A stretch of 64,000 bases of DNA. Source: Kyrpidia tusciae DSM 2912 (GTDB lineage: Bacteria > Bacillota > Bacilli > Kyrpidiales > Kyrpidiaceae). The stretch covers positions 1,116,001-1,180,000 of the forward strand of contig NC_014098.1 in assembly GCF_000092905.1 (NCBI RefSeq), written 5' to 3'. The position numbers and the translations under genes were made by a program. The notes under the pieces were generated by a model that was given only the letters and a program-made list of their open reading frames with translations, was not told where the DNA came from and ran no database searches. The stretch's first letter is position 1. The number at the start of each line of letters is the position of its first letter. Of the stretch, positions 1 to 7,981 are shown piece by piece.

Positions 1-1
1 A

Positions 2-712
2 AAATACGGTGAGCGGGTCCGGGTGGTCAAAGCGGGGGATTTCAGCATTGAACTGTGCGGAGGGTGCCACGTCCGCCGGACGAGTGAGATCGGGGTATTC
101 AAAATTGTTTCGGAAACGGGGATCGGTTCGGGAGTGCGGCGGATTGAGGCAGTGACGGGTCGCCACGCCTACGCATTTCTGGATTCGCGCCTGAAGGGGT
201 TGGATCGGGCCGCGTCCCTCCTGCGAGTGGCCCCGGCGGATGTGCCGGATAAGTTAGAGCAAGTCCTCGGGGACATGAAAGAGACGGAGCGCGAGCTGGA
301 GTCTTGGCGGGACCGCTGGATCCGCGGCCAGGCTCTGCGGCTGGCGGATCGCGTGACTGACATCCAGGGGGTGCCCGTTGTTGCCGAGGTTGTGGAGGGC
401 GCGACTCCAGACCAGATGAGGCGAATGGTGGACGTGCTGTGGGAGACGATCCACTCCGGAGTCGTGGTGCTCGGGTCCAAACAAGAAGACAAGGTCATGT
501 TCGTGGCGGCGGTATCCCCGGATTGGGTGGCGAAGGGTCTCCACGCCGGACAGTTGGTAAAAGAGGTGGCCGCTGCGGCCGGGGGTGGCGGTGGCGGGAA
601 GCCTGACCTCGCCCAAGCGGGCGGGCGACATCCGGAGAAATTGGCAGAGGCACTTTCCCGGGTGCCGGGGTGGGTGATGCGCCAACGAGGGGCCGGGGCT
701 CGCAGCTGTTAA
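2..712 (+). CDS. alaS: Alanyl-tRNA synthetase, C-terminal part (5' end outside window)
   Basis: The reading frame is open from base 2, so the gene begins left of the window. The visible part carries the end of the AlaRS editing domain: SIELCGGCHV supplies the Cys and His metal ligands, with Cys in place of the commoner Thr in CGGTH. It then runs through a helical linker into the C-terminal DHHA1/C-Ala region, where a Gly-rich stretch is followed by HPEKLAEAL. AlaRS charges tRNA-Ala and clears mischarged Ser and Gly in the cytoplasm. In Bacilli alaS is normally followed directly by the IreB-ruvX-yrzB genes; here an IS607-type element sits between. The last residues (RQRGAGARSC) look slightly longer than a usual AlaRS end, which could reflect the insertion. 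Family certain. Confidence 0.96.
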   Translation, partial: KYGERVRVVKAGDFSIELCGGCHVRRTSEIGVFKIVSETGIGSGVRRIEAVTGRHAYAFLDSRLKGLDRAASLLRVAPADVPDKLEQVLGDMKETERELESWRDRWIRGQALRLADRVTDIQGVPVVAEVVEGATPDQMRRMVDVLWETIHSGVVVLGSKQEDKVMFVAAVSPDWVAKGLHAGQLVKEVAAAAGGGGGGKPDLAQAGGRHPEKLAEALSRVPGWVMRQRGAGARSC

Positions 713-730
713 GTAAAACTTAGATATAGA

Positions 731-759
731 TTGATATTCTTACTCATTTTGTGTAGAAT
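731..759 (+). promoter_or_regulatory. Sigma-A promoter of tnpA, predicted leaderless start
   Basis: TTGATA (731-736) and TAGAAT (754-759) are separated by exactly 17 bp. A start point 6-7 nt after the -10 box falls on the ATG at 766. There is no Shine-Dalgarno sequence before that ATG, so the tnpA message is probably leaderless. Confidence 0.5.
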
Positions 760-765
760 TTGACC

Positions 766-1407
766 ATGAAGGTTCCCATTGGAAAAGCCGCCAAAGAGTT
801 GGGAGTGTCGCCGGAGACGTTGCGCCGCTGGGAAGCGGAAGGAAAGATCCGGGTGGAGCGGACACCTGGAGGTCACCGCCGGTACGATCTTGCCAGCCTT
901 CGCGGATGGTCCCGAAAGGAGCCGGAGCCCAAAGAGCGGATCACGCTCGCCTATGCCCGGGTCTCCAGCCACGACCAGAAAGCGGATTTGGAGAGGCAGG
1001 TGGAGTTGCTGGAGACCTTTTGCGCCGCGAACGGGTGGCGGTTTGAAGTTCTTCGCGATCTGGGTTCCGGGCTGAACTACCACAAACGGGGCCTGCGGGA
1101 ACTCATTCGCCGGATCTGTTCCGGCGAGGTGGGCCGGTTGGTGATCACCCACAAGGACCGCCTGCTTCGTTTCGGGTCGGATTTGGTGTTCTCGCTCTGC
1201 GAGCATTTCGGCACGGAGGTGGTCATCAGGGGTGCCTCGGAAGAGGCAACCTTTGAGGAAGAGCTGGCGCAGGACGTGCTGGAGATCATCACGGTGTTTT
1301 CGGCCCGGCTGTACGGGAGCCGGAGCCGATCGATTAGAGACATCATGAAGACGTTGAGGGAGGCGGCCGATGCCATCCGTCCTGAAAATGCTTCTGGAAG
1401 TGGATGA
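766..1407 (+). CDS. IS607 family serine recombinase (TnpA)
   Basis: 213-residue protein. Residues 1-50 form a MerR-like winged helix (ELGVSPETLRRW, then TPGGHRRY). From about residue 60 there is a serine-resolvase catalytic domain with YARVSSHDQ, whose first Ser (about 67) is the expected nucleophile, and an Arg-rich active-site stretch (HKDRLLRFG). The enzyme cuts and joins DNA through a phosphoserine intermediate and moves the element. ATG 766 is preferred; a TTG six bases upstream is in frame but lies in the promoter. The 3' end overlaps tnpB by 38 bp. Length and domain order are normal for the family, so this gene looks intact although its partner is broken. Confidence 0.9.
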   Translation: MKVPIGKAAKELGVSPETLRRWEAEGKIRVERTPGGHRRYDLASLRGWSRKEPEPKERITLAYARVSSHDQKADLERQVELLETFCAANGWRFEVLRDLGSGLNYHKRGLRELIRRICSGEVGRLVITHKDRLLRFGSDLVFSLCEHFGTEVVIRGASEEATFEEELAQDVLEIITVFSARLYGSRSRSIRDIMKTLREAADAIRPENASGSG

Positions 1408-2744
1408 ACACACGGCGGCGATTCTGGACGGGCAGTCGCGAATCGCCAACTGGCTGTACAACCGCCTGCTGGAGGAAGCGAACGAACTGCGCCGGCGGTT
1501 CCGGCAGACCCAGGACCCGGAAGCGGCCAAGGTGCTGTACACCGAACGCGGCCTGCGGGATCGGGTTCCGGCGCTCAAACAGGAGTATCCGTTCCTGCGG
1601 ACGGTGTATTCGTCCGTGCTGAAGAATGCGGCCCTGCGGCTGAGCGGAGCGATCCGGAAATACCAGAAGGCCCGTCGCGAAAAGGGGGCATCGAGCGTCG
1701 GCTGGCCGAAGTTCCGGTCGTGGAAGCGGGAATGGTTCTCCCTGCAATACGACGAGCCGTGGAAGGGGTACCGGTTGGAGGGCCGGAAGCTGGAGGTGTC
1801 CCTGGGGAAGGTGCTGGACGAAGGAACGGGCAAAGAGAAGCAAGCCCAGGTGACGGCCCGGCTGGCGGAACCCTTGCCCGATTGGTTCGAGGCGGGAATG
1901 GTTCGCCAGCTTCGGATTGTCAAGGAAGGGAAGCTGTTTTACGCGGTCTTCACGGTCAGGCGGCCCGTGCCGGCCCGGCGGTCTGTGGGGCGGGTGATTG
2001 CGATTGACCCGAACCACAAGAACCTGGGCTACGGAGTGGGGACTGACGGGGTGGCGACGGAAATCCAAAACCCGTGGTTTCTCAAGATCCTGGACCGGCG
2101 AATCGACGAAGTGAAGTCCCTTCGGGACCGGTGCAAGAGGAAGTCCGTTCGGGTGGTGAGAGAAGATGGGACGGAGGCGTGGCTGCCTTCGCGGCGGTGG
2201 CGGAAGCTGAACGAGCGGCTGGACGAGCTGTGGCGGGTGCGCCGAGAACAGACGAAAGCGTACCTGCGGACGGTGGCCAACCGGCTGTACCGGGAGTACG
2301 ACGGGGTGTTCGTGGGGGACTATACGCCGCAGGGCGGGGGAATCAGCCGGGGGATGCGCCGGGCGATGAACAACCAGTCGCTCATTGGGCGGTTCAAGGA
2401 AACCCTGGCGTGGGTGGCGGCCCGATCCGGCAAGGTGTACGGCGAGTGGGACGAAGACGGGTCCACCCGCACCTGTCACGTATGCGACTACGAAGTGCCG
2501 GGCGGGATTCCGCCGGAGATTCGGGAGTGGACCTGCCCACATCCGGGACGAGAATTCGTCGATCAATGGACTGGAACAAGTGCTGAAAAACTTGGAGGTG
2601 CCTGGCTCGGGCCGTCTGGGAGACAAAATAGTCGTTACGACCAGGCGGGCTTGGCGGTTCGACGGTCTAGGCGTCAAAGAGATGCCGGGGATCGTCGGCG
2701 GGCGGGTGGGGGATCACGCCGCCGGCCGCCAAGAAATCAAATGA
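1370..2744 (+). pseudogene. tnpB (RNA-guided nuclease of the IS607 element), frameshifted near its 3' end
   Basis: The start at 1370 has a good site (GGGAGG). The first frame encodes a TnpB-like protein with the RuvC-I Asp in IAIDPNHKN, a second RuvC-region motif VGDYTP (Asp where Glu is usual) and one zinc-ribbon pair CHVC. After EWTCP at about 2540 that frame turns into Arg-rich nonsense. The expected continuation is found in another frame: HIRDEN with the third RuvC Asp, then INGLEQVLKNL, running to a stop at 2744. The second CxxC pair is incomplete at the junction. A small deletion that removed one Cys codon and shifted frame explains this. The product would lack a zinc ligand and a catalytic Asp. 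A sequencing error is less likely, because residues are missing as well as frame. Confidence 0.75.
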
Positions 2745-2763
2745 GGGACATGACAGTCCCGAA

Positions 2764-2880
2764 CCCAAATCCTGCGCAAAGTGAGATTTGTGTAGGTTTG
2801 GGAGAGCGGTGTCATGACCCGGGAGTGCTCCGGGCTCTGCCGGCCCCCAACCGGGGGGCGGCAAGCGGCTTTATGGAGGA
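2764..2880 (+). ncRNA. Candidate omega RNA at the 3' end of the IS607 element
   Basis: Three consecutive hairpins follow the ancestral tnpB stop. The first is 2764-2780 with 2787-2802, 16 pairs with three G-U and one bulged T. The second is CCCGGGAG (2818-2825) with CTCCGGG (2828-2834). The third is 2839-2848 with 2853-2862, ten positions with one mismatch. TnpB guide RNAs (omega RNA, reRNA) are transcribed from exactly this position and end at the right end of the element. The structure is seen; the function is inferred. With tnpB broken, the RNA could act only if TnpB is supplied elsewhere. Confidence 0.55.
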
Positions 2881-2979
2881 AAAGGGAAAAAAATGATCAC
2901 CGCAAAAGGAGTCTGCGGCTTTTGAGGCGAATAGAGTAGTTACGAAGAATGGCACACTACGGGGTAAGGAGGGGAGCGC

Positions 2980-3246
2980 ATGCATTCCTCCATGGATGAA
3001 ACGATGCACTTTAACGTGCAGAAGGACGGATCTTCCGCAGTCCGAGAGGCGTTGTTGACGGCGTATGATGCCTTAAAAGAGAAGGGTTACAATCCTCTTC
3101 ATCAGTTGGTGGGGTATCTATTGTCCGGCGATCCGGCGTACATCACCAGTCACCGCGACGCCAGAAACCGCATCCGCCGGTTGGAAAGAGACGAGTTGTT
3201 GGAGGAGTTGGTGCGGACCTATCTGGCGGTGCATCGTCCGGAATGA
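2980..3246 (+). CDS. IreB family regulatory phosphoprotein (DUF965/UPF0297, YrzL-like)
   Basis: 88 residues. The body ([21 protein letters not shown], followed by a DARN motif and [12 protein letters not shown]) is typical of the small cytoplasmic IreB/YrzL family encoded between alaS and ruvX in Firmicutes. In enterococci IreB is a substrate of the Ser/Thr kinase IreK and affects cephalosporin tolerance; the role here is inferred from that family. The start at 2980 has AAGGAGGGG about six bases upstream. The stop overlaps the ruvX start by 4 bp (ATGA), so the two are translationally coupled. Confidence 0.92.
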   Translation: MHSSMDETMHFNVQKDGSSAVREALLTAYDALKEKGYNPLHQLVGYLLSGDPAYITSHRDARNRIRRLERDELLEELVRTYLAVHRPE

Positions 3247-3716
3247 GCCGGATTCTGGGGCTGGACGTCGGACGGGTGCGCATCGGCGTGGCGGTGAGTG
3301 ATCCTCTGGGACTCGTGGCGCAGGGGCTCGAAGTTCTGGCCGTGGACGACGAGGAGTCTGCCTTGGCTCGTATCGAAGGGTTGATCGCCGAGTGGGGCGT
3401 CGAGCGGGTCGTGGTGGGATTGCCCCGGAATATGGATGCATCTCTGGGGGCCCAAGGCCGCTATACGGAGGAATTCGCGGAAAAACTCCGCCATCGCGTG
3501 CGGGTTCCCGTCGATCTGTGGGACGAGCGTCTGACCACCGTCGTGGCCGAGAAGACTTTGATTGATGCGGGGTTGCGAAGGGCCAGGCGCAAGAAGGTCG
3601 TGGACCAGGTGGCGGCGACGGTGTTGCTCCAAAGCTATCTGGACGCTCATCCAGATGAAGGGGGATCAGGATATGGCTTTCGAAGACCGGGAGGACAGAG
3701 TGGTGTTGACGGATGA
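3243..3716 (+). CDS. ruvX: Pre-16S rRNA nuclease / Holliday junction resolvase-like RuvX (YqgF)
   Basis: 157 residues with an RNase H-like fold. The N-terminal strand [17 protein letters not shown] gives the first catalytic Asp, [12 protein letters not shown] is the conserved middle motif, and [12 protein letters not shown] followed by [13 protein letters not shown] gives the remaining acidic residues. YqgF proteins process the 5' end of 16S rRNA; an older proposal is junction resolution. It overlaps the upstream gene by 4 bp and the downstream DUF1292 gene by 44 bp. The last 15 or so residues ([12 protein letters not shown]) lie in that overlap and are probably unstructured. Confidence 0.93.
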   Translation: MSRILGLDVGRVRIGVAVSDPLGLVAQGLEVLAVDDEESALARIEGLIAEWGVERVVVGLPRNMDASLGAQGRYTEEFAEKLRHRVRVPVDLWDERLTTVVAEKTLIDAGLRRARRKKVVDQVAATVLLQSYLDAHPDEGGSGYGFRRPGGQSGVDG

Positions 3717-3948
3717 AGAAGGCGGGGAGCACCCATTTCGGGTGATTGACGTGATCGAGTTGGAAGGGAAGATCTACGCGATTCTCTTGCCTGATGCCGG
3801 GGATGTGGAAGAGGCCGGCGTGGAAGAAGCTGTAATTTTTCGGGTGGAGGAAGACGAGAACGGCGAAGAAGTGCTCTACGACATCGAAGATGATGACGAA
3901 TGGGAGCGGGTGGCGGAGGCCTACAGCCACATGGCCGAGGAGGAATAA
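3673..3948 (+). CDS. DUF1292 protein, YrzB-like
   Basis: 91-residue, very acidic protein ([21 protein letters not shown], then an ILLPDAGD-type core and a C-terminal DIEDDDEWERV). This is the DUF1292 family that follows ruvX in Bacilli. Function unknown. The start at ATG 3673 was chosen because GGGGGATCAGG lies directly before it and because DUF1292 homology begins there. It overlaps ruvX by 44 bp, so the three genes form one operon. Confidence 0.88.
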   Translation: MAFEDREDRVVLTDEEGGEHPFRVIDVIELEGKIYAILLPDAGDVEEAGVEEAVIFRVEEDENGEEVLYDIEDDDEWERVAEAYSHMAEEE

Positions 3949-4109
3949 AGAGGATCGGGCCGTTTCGGGAATTTCCCGGGAAAAGTTCGGGGTGGACAAG
4001 GGCGCGCGGAGCTGGGATGCGCGCCTGTCGTTTGTGACCGAACGACGGAAGGGTAGACGACCGTTGATTTCGGTGCTGAAGGGGGCCGGTTGGAGAAATG
4101 GAGGACCAC

Positions 4110-4619
4110 ATGGGACCGCTAAAACGTTTGAAGTTTTTTAGTGTCCTGCACCGGGCTTATGCGCACCTTGTTCTGGAGCGCATTCGAGAGTATTATGCGG
4201 ATCGGCTTTTGGCCTTAGCGATTTACGGGTCGTATGCCCGCGGAGACAACCGCATGAACTCCGATTTAGATCTATTGATCGTGCTTCGGGGGGCGCCGGG
4301 CCGGCGTGAGCGGATCGAGGAGTTTATCCGGGAAGTTGAAATGTTTTGCGAGCCTCGAGCCCAGGAACTGTATGAACGAGATCATATTCTATGCGAGCTC
4401 TCCCCCATGCTGCTCGTTGAGGAAGAGGCTGCCCAGTTTCAACCGATTTATTCGGATATGGTGGAAAGTTGCGTCATTCTGGTGGATCATAAAGGGTTAT
4501 TGCGTAGGATTTTAGACTCAGTCCAGCGCCTACTGCACGACACCCGGGCACGCAAGGTGCGCCGCAACAACACCTGGGAATGGCAATATGGAACATACTT
4601 GGGGGGGGTGAAACTATGA
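4110..4619 (+). CDS. MNT-type nucleotidyltransferase (antitoxin-like partner of HEPN)
   Basis: 169 residues. GSYARGDNRMNSDLDLLIV gives the minimal nucleotidyltransferase signature GS-x10-DxD, used in family members to transfer AMP or another nucleotide to a partner. The gene overlaps the next one by ATGA, and that one encodes a HEPN protein, so this is a two-gene MNT/HEPN module. In characterised pairs the MNT protein neutralises the HEPN RNase by adding AMP residues. Start 4110 is preferred because GGAGG (4100-4104) sits before it; ATG 4098 overlaps that site. The C-terminal part is longer than in minimal antitoxins. Confidence 0.82.
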   Translation: MGPLKRLKFFSVLHRAYAHLVLERIREYYADRLLALAIYGSYARGDNRMNSDLDLLIVLRGAPGRRERIEEFIREVEMFCEPRAQELYERDHILCELSPMLLVEEEAAQFQPIYSDMVESCVILVDHKGLLRRILDSVQRLLHDTRARKVRRNNTWEWQYGTYLGGVKL

Positions 4620-5065
4620 AACGCGATGATTTGACCCAGGCTTATTTACAAAAAGCAGAGGTGCGGCTCAAGGCACTGGAATTTTTTCGCCATCACGGTG
4701 CTTATTCCGATGTGGTTCGGGAAGCCCAGGAGATGGTGGAGCTGTTGTTAAAAGCAGTCCTCAGGGCGATTGGGGCGGAGGTCCCGAAGATCCACGACGT
4801 GGGTCGCGCCCTGATGATGCATAAAGACCAGCTGCCTGCGGCAATCGTGGATAAGCTGGATCGCCTACGGTTGATCTCCAAACGGTTAAGGAAAGAACGA
4901 GAGCTAAGTTTTTACGGGGCCGAGGACTTTGTTCCGACGGAAGAATATGATGATGCGGACGCCCGTCAAGCTATCGAAGAGGCCACTTTCGTCTACGAAA
5001 CTATCCGGGGGGCTTTTGACGTGGCGGATGATCCGGACACCGATGGACCTCCTCCGCACAAATAA
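4616..5065 (+). CDS. HEPN domain protein (partner of the MNT nucleotidyltransferase)
   Basis: 149-residue, mostly helical protein. KAEVRLKALEFFRHHGAYSD, AQEMVELLLKAVLRAIG and VPKIHDVGRALMMH form the helices of the HEPN domain that co-occurs with MNT proteins; the His in KIHDVG is the conserved position near the usual RNase site. A DDADARQAIEEA helix completes the bundle. The tail is acidic and Pro-rich. Start ATG 4616 overlaps the upstream stop, with a G-run Shine-Dalgarno (GGGGGGGG) before it. Likely a toxin or an RNA-binding effector; activity not shown by sequence alone. Confidence 0.8.
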   Translation: MKRDDLTQAYLQKAEVRLKALEFFRHHGAYSDVVREAQEMVELLLKAVLRAIGAEVPKIHDVGRALMMHKDQLPAAIVDKLDRLRLISKRLRKERELSFYGAEDFVPTEEYDDADARQAIEEATFVYETIRGAFDVADDPDTDGPPPHK

Positions 5066-5096
5066 ACGAAAATCTCTCACGAATCGGACGTGGCGG

Positions 5097-5130
5097 AGCC
5101 CCCCCCCCCCGCAGACGGGAGGGCTTTTTT
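5097..5130 (+). terminator. Intrinsic terminator after the MNT/HEPN pair, with a 12-C run
   Basis: A run of 12 C (5099-5110) pairs with GGGAGGGC (5117-5124) across a short loop, with one A-C mismatch, followed by six T. The long C homopolymer is prone to length change. Confidence 0.6.
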
Positions 5131-5269
5131 GCGGCTTTTCGTACTGCGCCACCCGGGGCATTCCCAACCAGCCGTCCGATCCGCCGGAGTGCAGACGATC
5201 GGTGTTCATGGATGGACGCGAATTCTTCATTGCCGGTACAATGGGGCTGGGGAGGACGAGAAATTGCCA

Positions 5270-7120
5270 ATGAATCCAAATGTGTCATCACCGTATGTGT
5301 TGCTTGATTTTGTCGACGACCGCGGCCGTTGCCGGCGGTTGTTTTTTTCTGATCCGGCCGAGGTGATTGTGGCCGCCCGGCCCGAAGAGGTCCTGCCGGC
5401 CCTCGGGAAAGTGCAACGGGCGGTGCGGGAAGGTCATTGGGTTGCGGGATTGGTTTCCTACGAGGCGGCTTCCGGTTTGGATCCGGCTCTGACAGTACGG
5501 GGTGGACATCAATTGCCCCTCGTGTGGTTTGGGGTGTTCGACAGACCTCCTTCGGCACTGGATCGGTCGGGTATCGTGGGCGAACCTTTTCAGTTGTCTA
5601 ACTGGAGACTGTCTCTTGCCCGGGAGGCATACGACGAGCGGATCCGACGCATCCGTCGGGCGATCGCCGAAGGGGATACATATCAGATCAATTTCACGAT
5701 GCGGCTGCGGGCGTTTTTTGAAGGCGATGAGAGGACGCTGTACGAAACACTGCTGAAAAACCACCCAGTGCCCTACGCGGCCTGCCTACACTTAGGGCGG
5801 TTTCGCGTCCTGTCGATGTCACCGGAGTTGTTCTTTCGGGTCGTGGATCGGCGAATCGTCACCCGGCCGATGAAGGGGACGGCGAAGAGGGGACGTTGGC
5901 CGGAGGAGGACGAACGTCAACGTGTCTGGCTGGCGGGTTCGGAGAAGAACCGGGCCGAAAATGTGATGATTGTCGACCTGTTGCGCAATGACCTGGCACG
6001 GATCGCCAGGACCGGTTCGGTGCGGGTGTCCCGTCTCTTCGAGATCGAACGGTACCGGACCCTCTTCCAGATGACCTCGACGATTACCGCTGATTTGCGG
6101 GACGGCGTTGGGCTTCCGGAGATTTTTTCTTCCCTGTTTCCTTCAGGTTCGGTCACAGGGGCTCCGAAGGTGAGTGCAATGCGGATCATCGCCGATCTGG
6201 AAGAGGAGCCGAGGGAGGCTTATTGTGGGACCGTTGGCTTTGTGAATCCGCAAGGAGAGGCGGTTTTTAATGTGGCGATTCGGACCCTCATCATCGACGG
6301 ACACAACAGGACGGCCGTTTACGGAGCCGGGGGCGGGGTGACATGGGATTCAGGCAGCAGAGAGGAATACGAGGAGGCCTTGGCCAAAGCGGCTTTTCTC
6401 GTTGAACCGCCCGCAGATTTTGCGTTGTTGGAAACGATGCGGCTGGAAAACGGGAGGTATCTGCTGTTGGAGCGGCATCTGGACCGCCTCTTCCGGTCAG
6501 CCGGCTATTTCGACATGCTCGTGGATCGAAGTGAAATTGTCCGGGTGCTGGAACACCATGCACGGCTTCACCCGGGCGAGACTCGCCGGGTGCGGCTGTT
6601 ATTGGGGCAGGATGGCGCCATTCATGTGGAGAGCACTCCTCTCTCCGCTTTGTCGGCGGGGCAGGCCACGTTTGCCGTGCGGCCGGCCGGCCCGGGGAAG
6701 GTTCGCGGGGGCGGAGTCGGCAGGGAGGGGAACGGCTCCATCGCCGCCCCCCTGCCGGTGGCCGTCGCTAAGAAACCAGTTTCCAGCGGAAATTGTTTTT
6801 TGTTCCACAAGACGACCCACAGGTCGTTCTATGAAGAACACCGGGAACCGTTTCCCGACGTGTTCGATGTCTTATTGTGGAATGAGAAAAGGGAGATCAC
6901 GGAATTTACCAACGGCAACGTGGTTTTGGAGGTTGACGGTCGGAAATGCACACCGCCCGTGTCCAGCGGTTTGTTGCCGGGCACCTTTCGGGCGGAGCTG
7001 CTGGACCAGGGAGAGATTGTCGAAGAGTGTCTAACTCTGGATGATCTGGTGCGGGCAGAGCGGATATGGTTCATCAACAGCGTGCGGGGTTGGGTGCCTG
7101 TTCATCTGATAGGCTATTGA
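5270..7120 (+). CDS. pabB: Aminodeoxychorismate synthase component I fused to aminodeoxychorismate lyase (PabB-PabC)
   Basis: 616 residues. The first 375 or so are a chorismate-binding domain: GDTYQINFTMRL, AENVMIVDLLRNDLARI and SGSVTGAPKVSAM are active-site motifs of PabB/TrpE enzymes. A second domain from about residue 390 has ETMRLENGRYLLLERHLDRL, the fold-type IV PLP lysine region HKTTHRSFYEE, and TNGNVVLEV with SSGLLPGTFR, which is PabC. Together they would turn chorismate into 4-aminobenzoate for folate, using ammonia from a PabA glutaminase that is not encoded here. ATG 5270 was chosen because it has GGGAGGACG upstream and because homology starts there; the frame is open further upstream without sense. 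The gene is monocistronic. Confidence 0.9.
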   Translation: MNPNVSSPYVLLDFVDDRGRCRRLFFSDPAEVIVAARPEEVLPALGKVQRAVREGHWVAGLVSYEAASGLDPALTVRGGHQLPLVWFGVFDRPPSALDRSGIVGEPFQLSNWRLSLAREAYDERIRRIRRAIAEGDTYQINFTMRLRAFFEGDERTLYETLLKNHPVPYAACLHLGRFRVLSMSPELFFRVVDRRIVTRPMKGTAKRGRWPEEDERQRVWLAGSEKNRAENVMIVDLLRNDLARIARTGSVRVSRLFEIERYRTLFQMTSTITADLRDGVGLPEIFSSLFPSGSVTGAPKVSAMRIIADLEEEPREAYCGTVGFVNPQGEAVFNVAIRTLIIDGHNRTAVYGAGGGVTWDSGSREEYEEALAKAAFLVEPPADFALLETMRLENGRYLLLERHLDRLFRSAGYFDMLVDRSEIVRVLEHHARLHPGETRRVRLLLGQDGAIHVESTPLSALSAGQATFAVRPAGPGKVRGGGVGREGNGSIAAPLPVAVAKKPVSSGNCFLFHKTTHRSFYEEHREPFPDVFDVLLWNEKREITEFTNGNVVLEVDGRKCTPPVSSGLLPGTFRAELLDQGEIVEECLTLDDLVRAERIWFINSVRGWVPVHLIGY

Positions 7121-7179
7121 GGCAGCTATCCTTGGTATTAGGGCAAAACTACAATGGGAGTGGCCATGGTTAGAAGACC

Positions 7180-7485
7180 GTGCACATGATGGTTTCGCAA
7201 AGGCTCCAAAACCAGATCTTCAGCGAGGGCGCGGGGCCGGACGTGAAGATTATTCCGATCGAGTCTGTGGACAAGGAGGTCATTATGGATCCGGAATACT
7301 TCGAGGAACTGCTTCGGTATAAAGAGGTCGTCGAGCAGGTGATGGACGAGGAAATGGTCCGGCTGGCCGCAGAGCGCAAGGACGATGCAGCGGATATTCC
7401 GTTGGATCGCGTGATTGGAGATAAGTTCGGCTTCGATGAGATCAGGGCCGAAATGGACAGGATTGGGGTGGACGACGAGGAATGA
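7180..7485 (+). CDS. Small acidic protein of unknown function
   Basis: About 100 residues, not recognised. The C-terminal half is acidic and helical (MDPEYFEELLRYKEVVEQVM, then DIPLDRVIGDKFGFDEIRAEMDRI) and loosely recalls antitoxin or adaptor proteins, but no family can be named. Start uncertain: GTG 7180 and ATG 7186 have weak sites, while ATG 7285 has a very strong AAGGAGG and would give 66 residues. Codon use looks coding upstream of 7285 too. Three bases separate its stop from the next small gene, so the two probably form a unit. Confidence 0.5.
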   Translation: MHMMVSQRLQNQIFSEGAGPDVKIIPIESVDKEVIMDPEYFEELLRYKEVVEQVMDEEMVRLAAERKDDAADIPLDRVIGDKFGFDEIRAEMDRIGVDDEE

Positions 7486-7488
7486 GCC

Positions 7489-7710
7489 GTGGACTGGGAC
7501 CGTTTCGACGAAATGCTCGGGCAATGCGGTGTTCGGGTTCGGTTCACGAAGGCTGCGGCCGGCCGGGAACGGGATTCCGCCCACCGGGAACTGGCGCGAC
7601 TGGTAAAAATCAAGAGCAAATCGGCCAATTTGGGCCTGGCGATGGCATTGGGAAGGGTGCGGGAGAAGTGGCAAGAACGCATGAGGAGCTTGGTTCGCAG
7701 CGTGTCCTAA
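7489..7710 (+). CDS. Small basic protein of unknown function
   Basis: 73 residues from a GTG three bases after the previous stop. The protein is basic and helical (VKIKSKSANLGLAMALGRVREKW). No family recognised and no membrane segment. An acidic protein followed by a basic one is compatible with a protein-pair module, but that is only a suggestion. Confidence 0.4.
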   Translation: MDWDRFDEMLGQCGVRVRFTKAAAGRERDSAHRELARLVKIKSKSANLGLAMALGRVREKWQERMRSLVRSVS

Positions 7711-7981
7711 ACGGAACGCGATCGTAGAAGGCGGAGCTCCTGGGCCAGGTAACCAAGAACCTGACCGTGGTTCAGCATGGCCTGAACAACCCAACCTGGG
7801 GAAAAGGGAAAAAGGGACATCGAAAAAGGCTCAATGCGAAGTATACTTAACATGTGCGTATTATTGGGAGTAGAATGATTATATTCCCTGGTTTACTTAT
7901 CGTCTATAATGTTAGTGAATAACGGGTTTGGTTGTAAAGGACTCGCTGTAGGAGTACCCGTTCACCAGGAGGAGGGGCAAC
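7711..7981 (+). other. Intergenic region upstream of the first sigma-54 activator gene
   Basis: No gene seen. A TATAAT (7905-7910) with no good -35 partner is the only promoter-like feature. Short imperfect repeats (CAGGT/ACCTG; GTTCAG/CTGAAC near 7750-7795) lie after the small genes. AGGAGGAGGGG (about 7968-7978) serves the next start. Confidence 0.35.

Larger units (their letters stand above)
720..2880 (+). mobile_element. IS607-type element between alaS and the ireB operon (ends approximate)
   Basis: A serine-recombinase gene of IS607 type overlaps a tnpB remnant and is followed by a hairpin-rich segment, which is the standard order of an IS607/IS200-605-like element. It interrupts a gene neighbourhood that is normally contiguous in Bacilli. 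IS607 elements have no inverted terminal repeats and insert with little or no target duplication, so the ends cannot be set exactly by eye. The left end should lie just after alaS and the right end near the last hairpin (about 2862-2880). Confidence 0.65.

Noticed and set aside
1343-2677. Long minus-strand frame over tnpB
   Set aside because: Pro/Arg/His-rich shadow of a GC-rich gene on the other strand.
2590-2896. C-terminal Arg-rich extension of TnpB in the first frame
   Set aside because: It arises from the frameshift and runs through the hairpin region; not a real domain.
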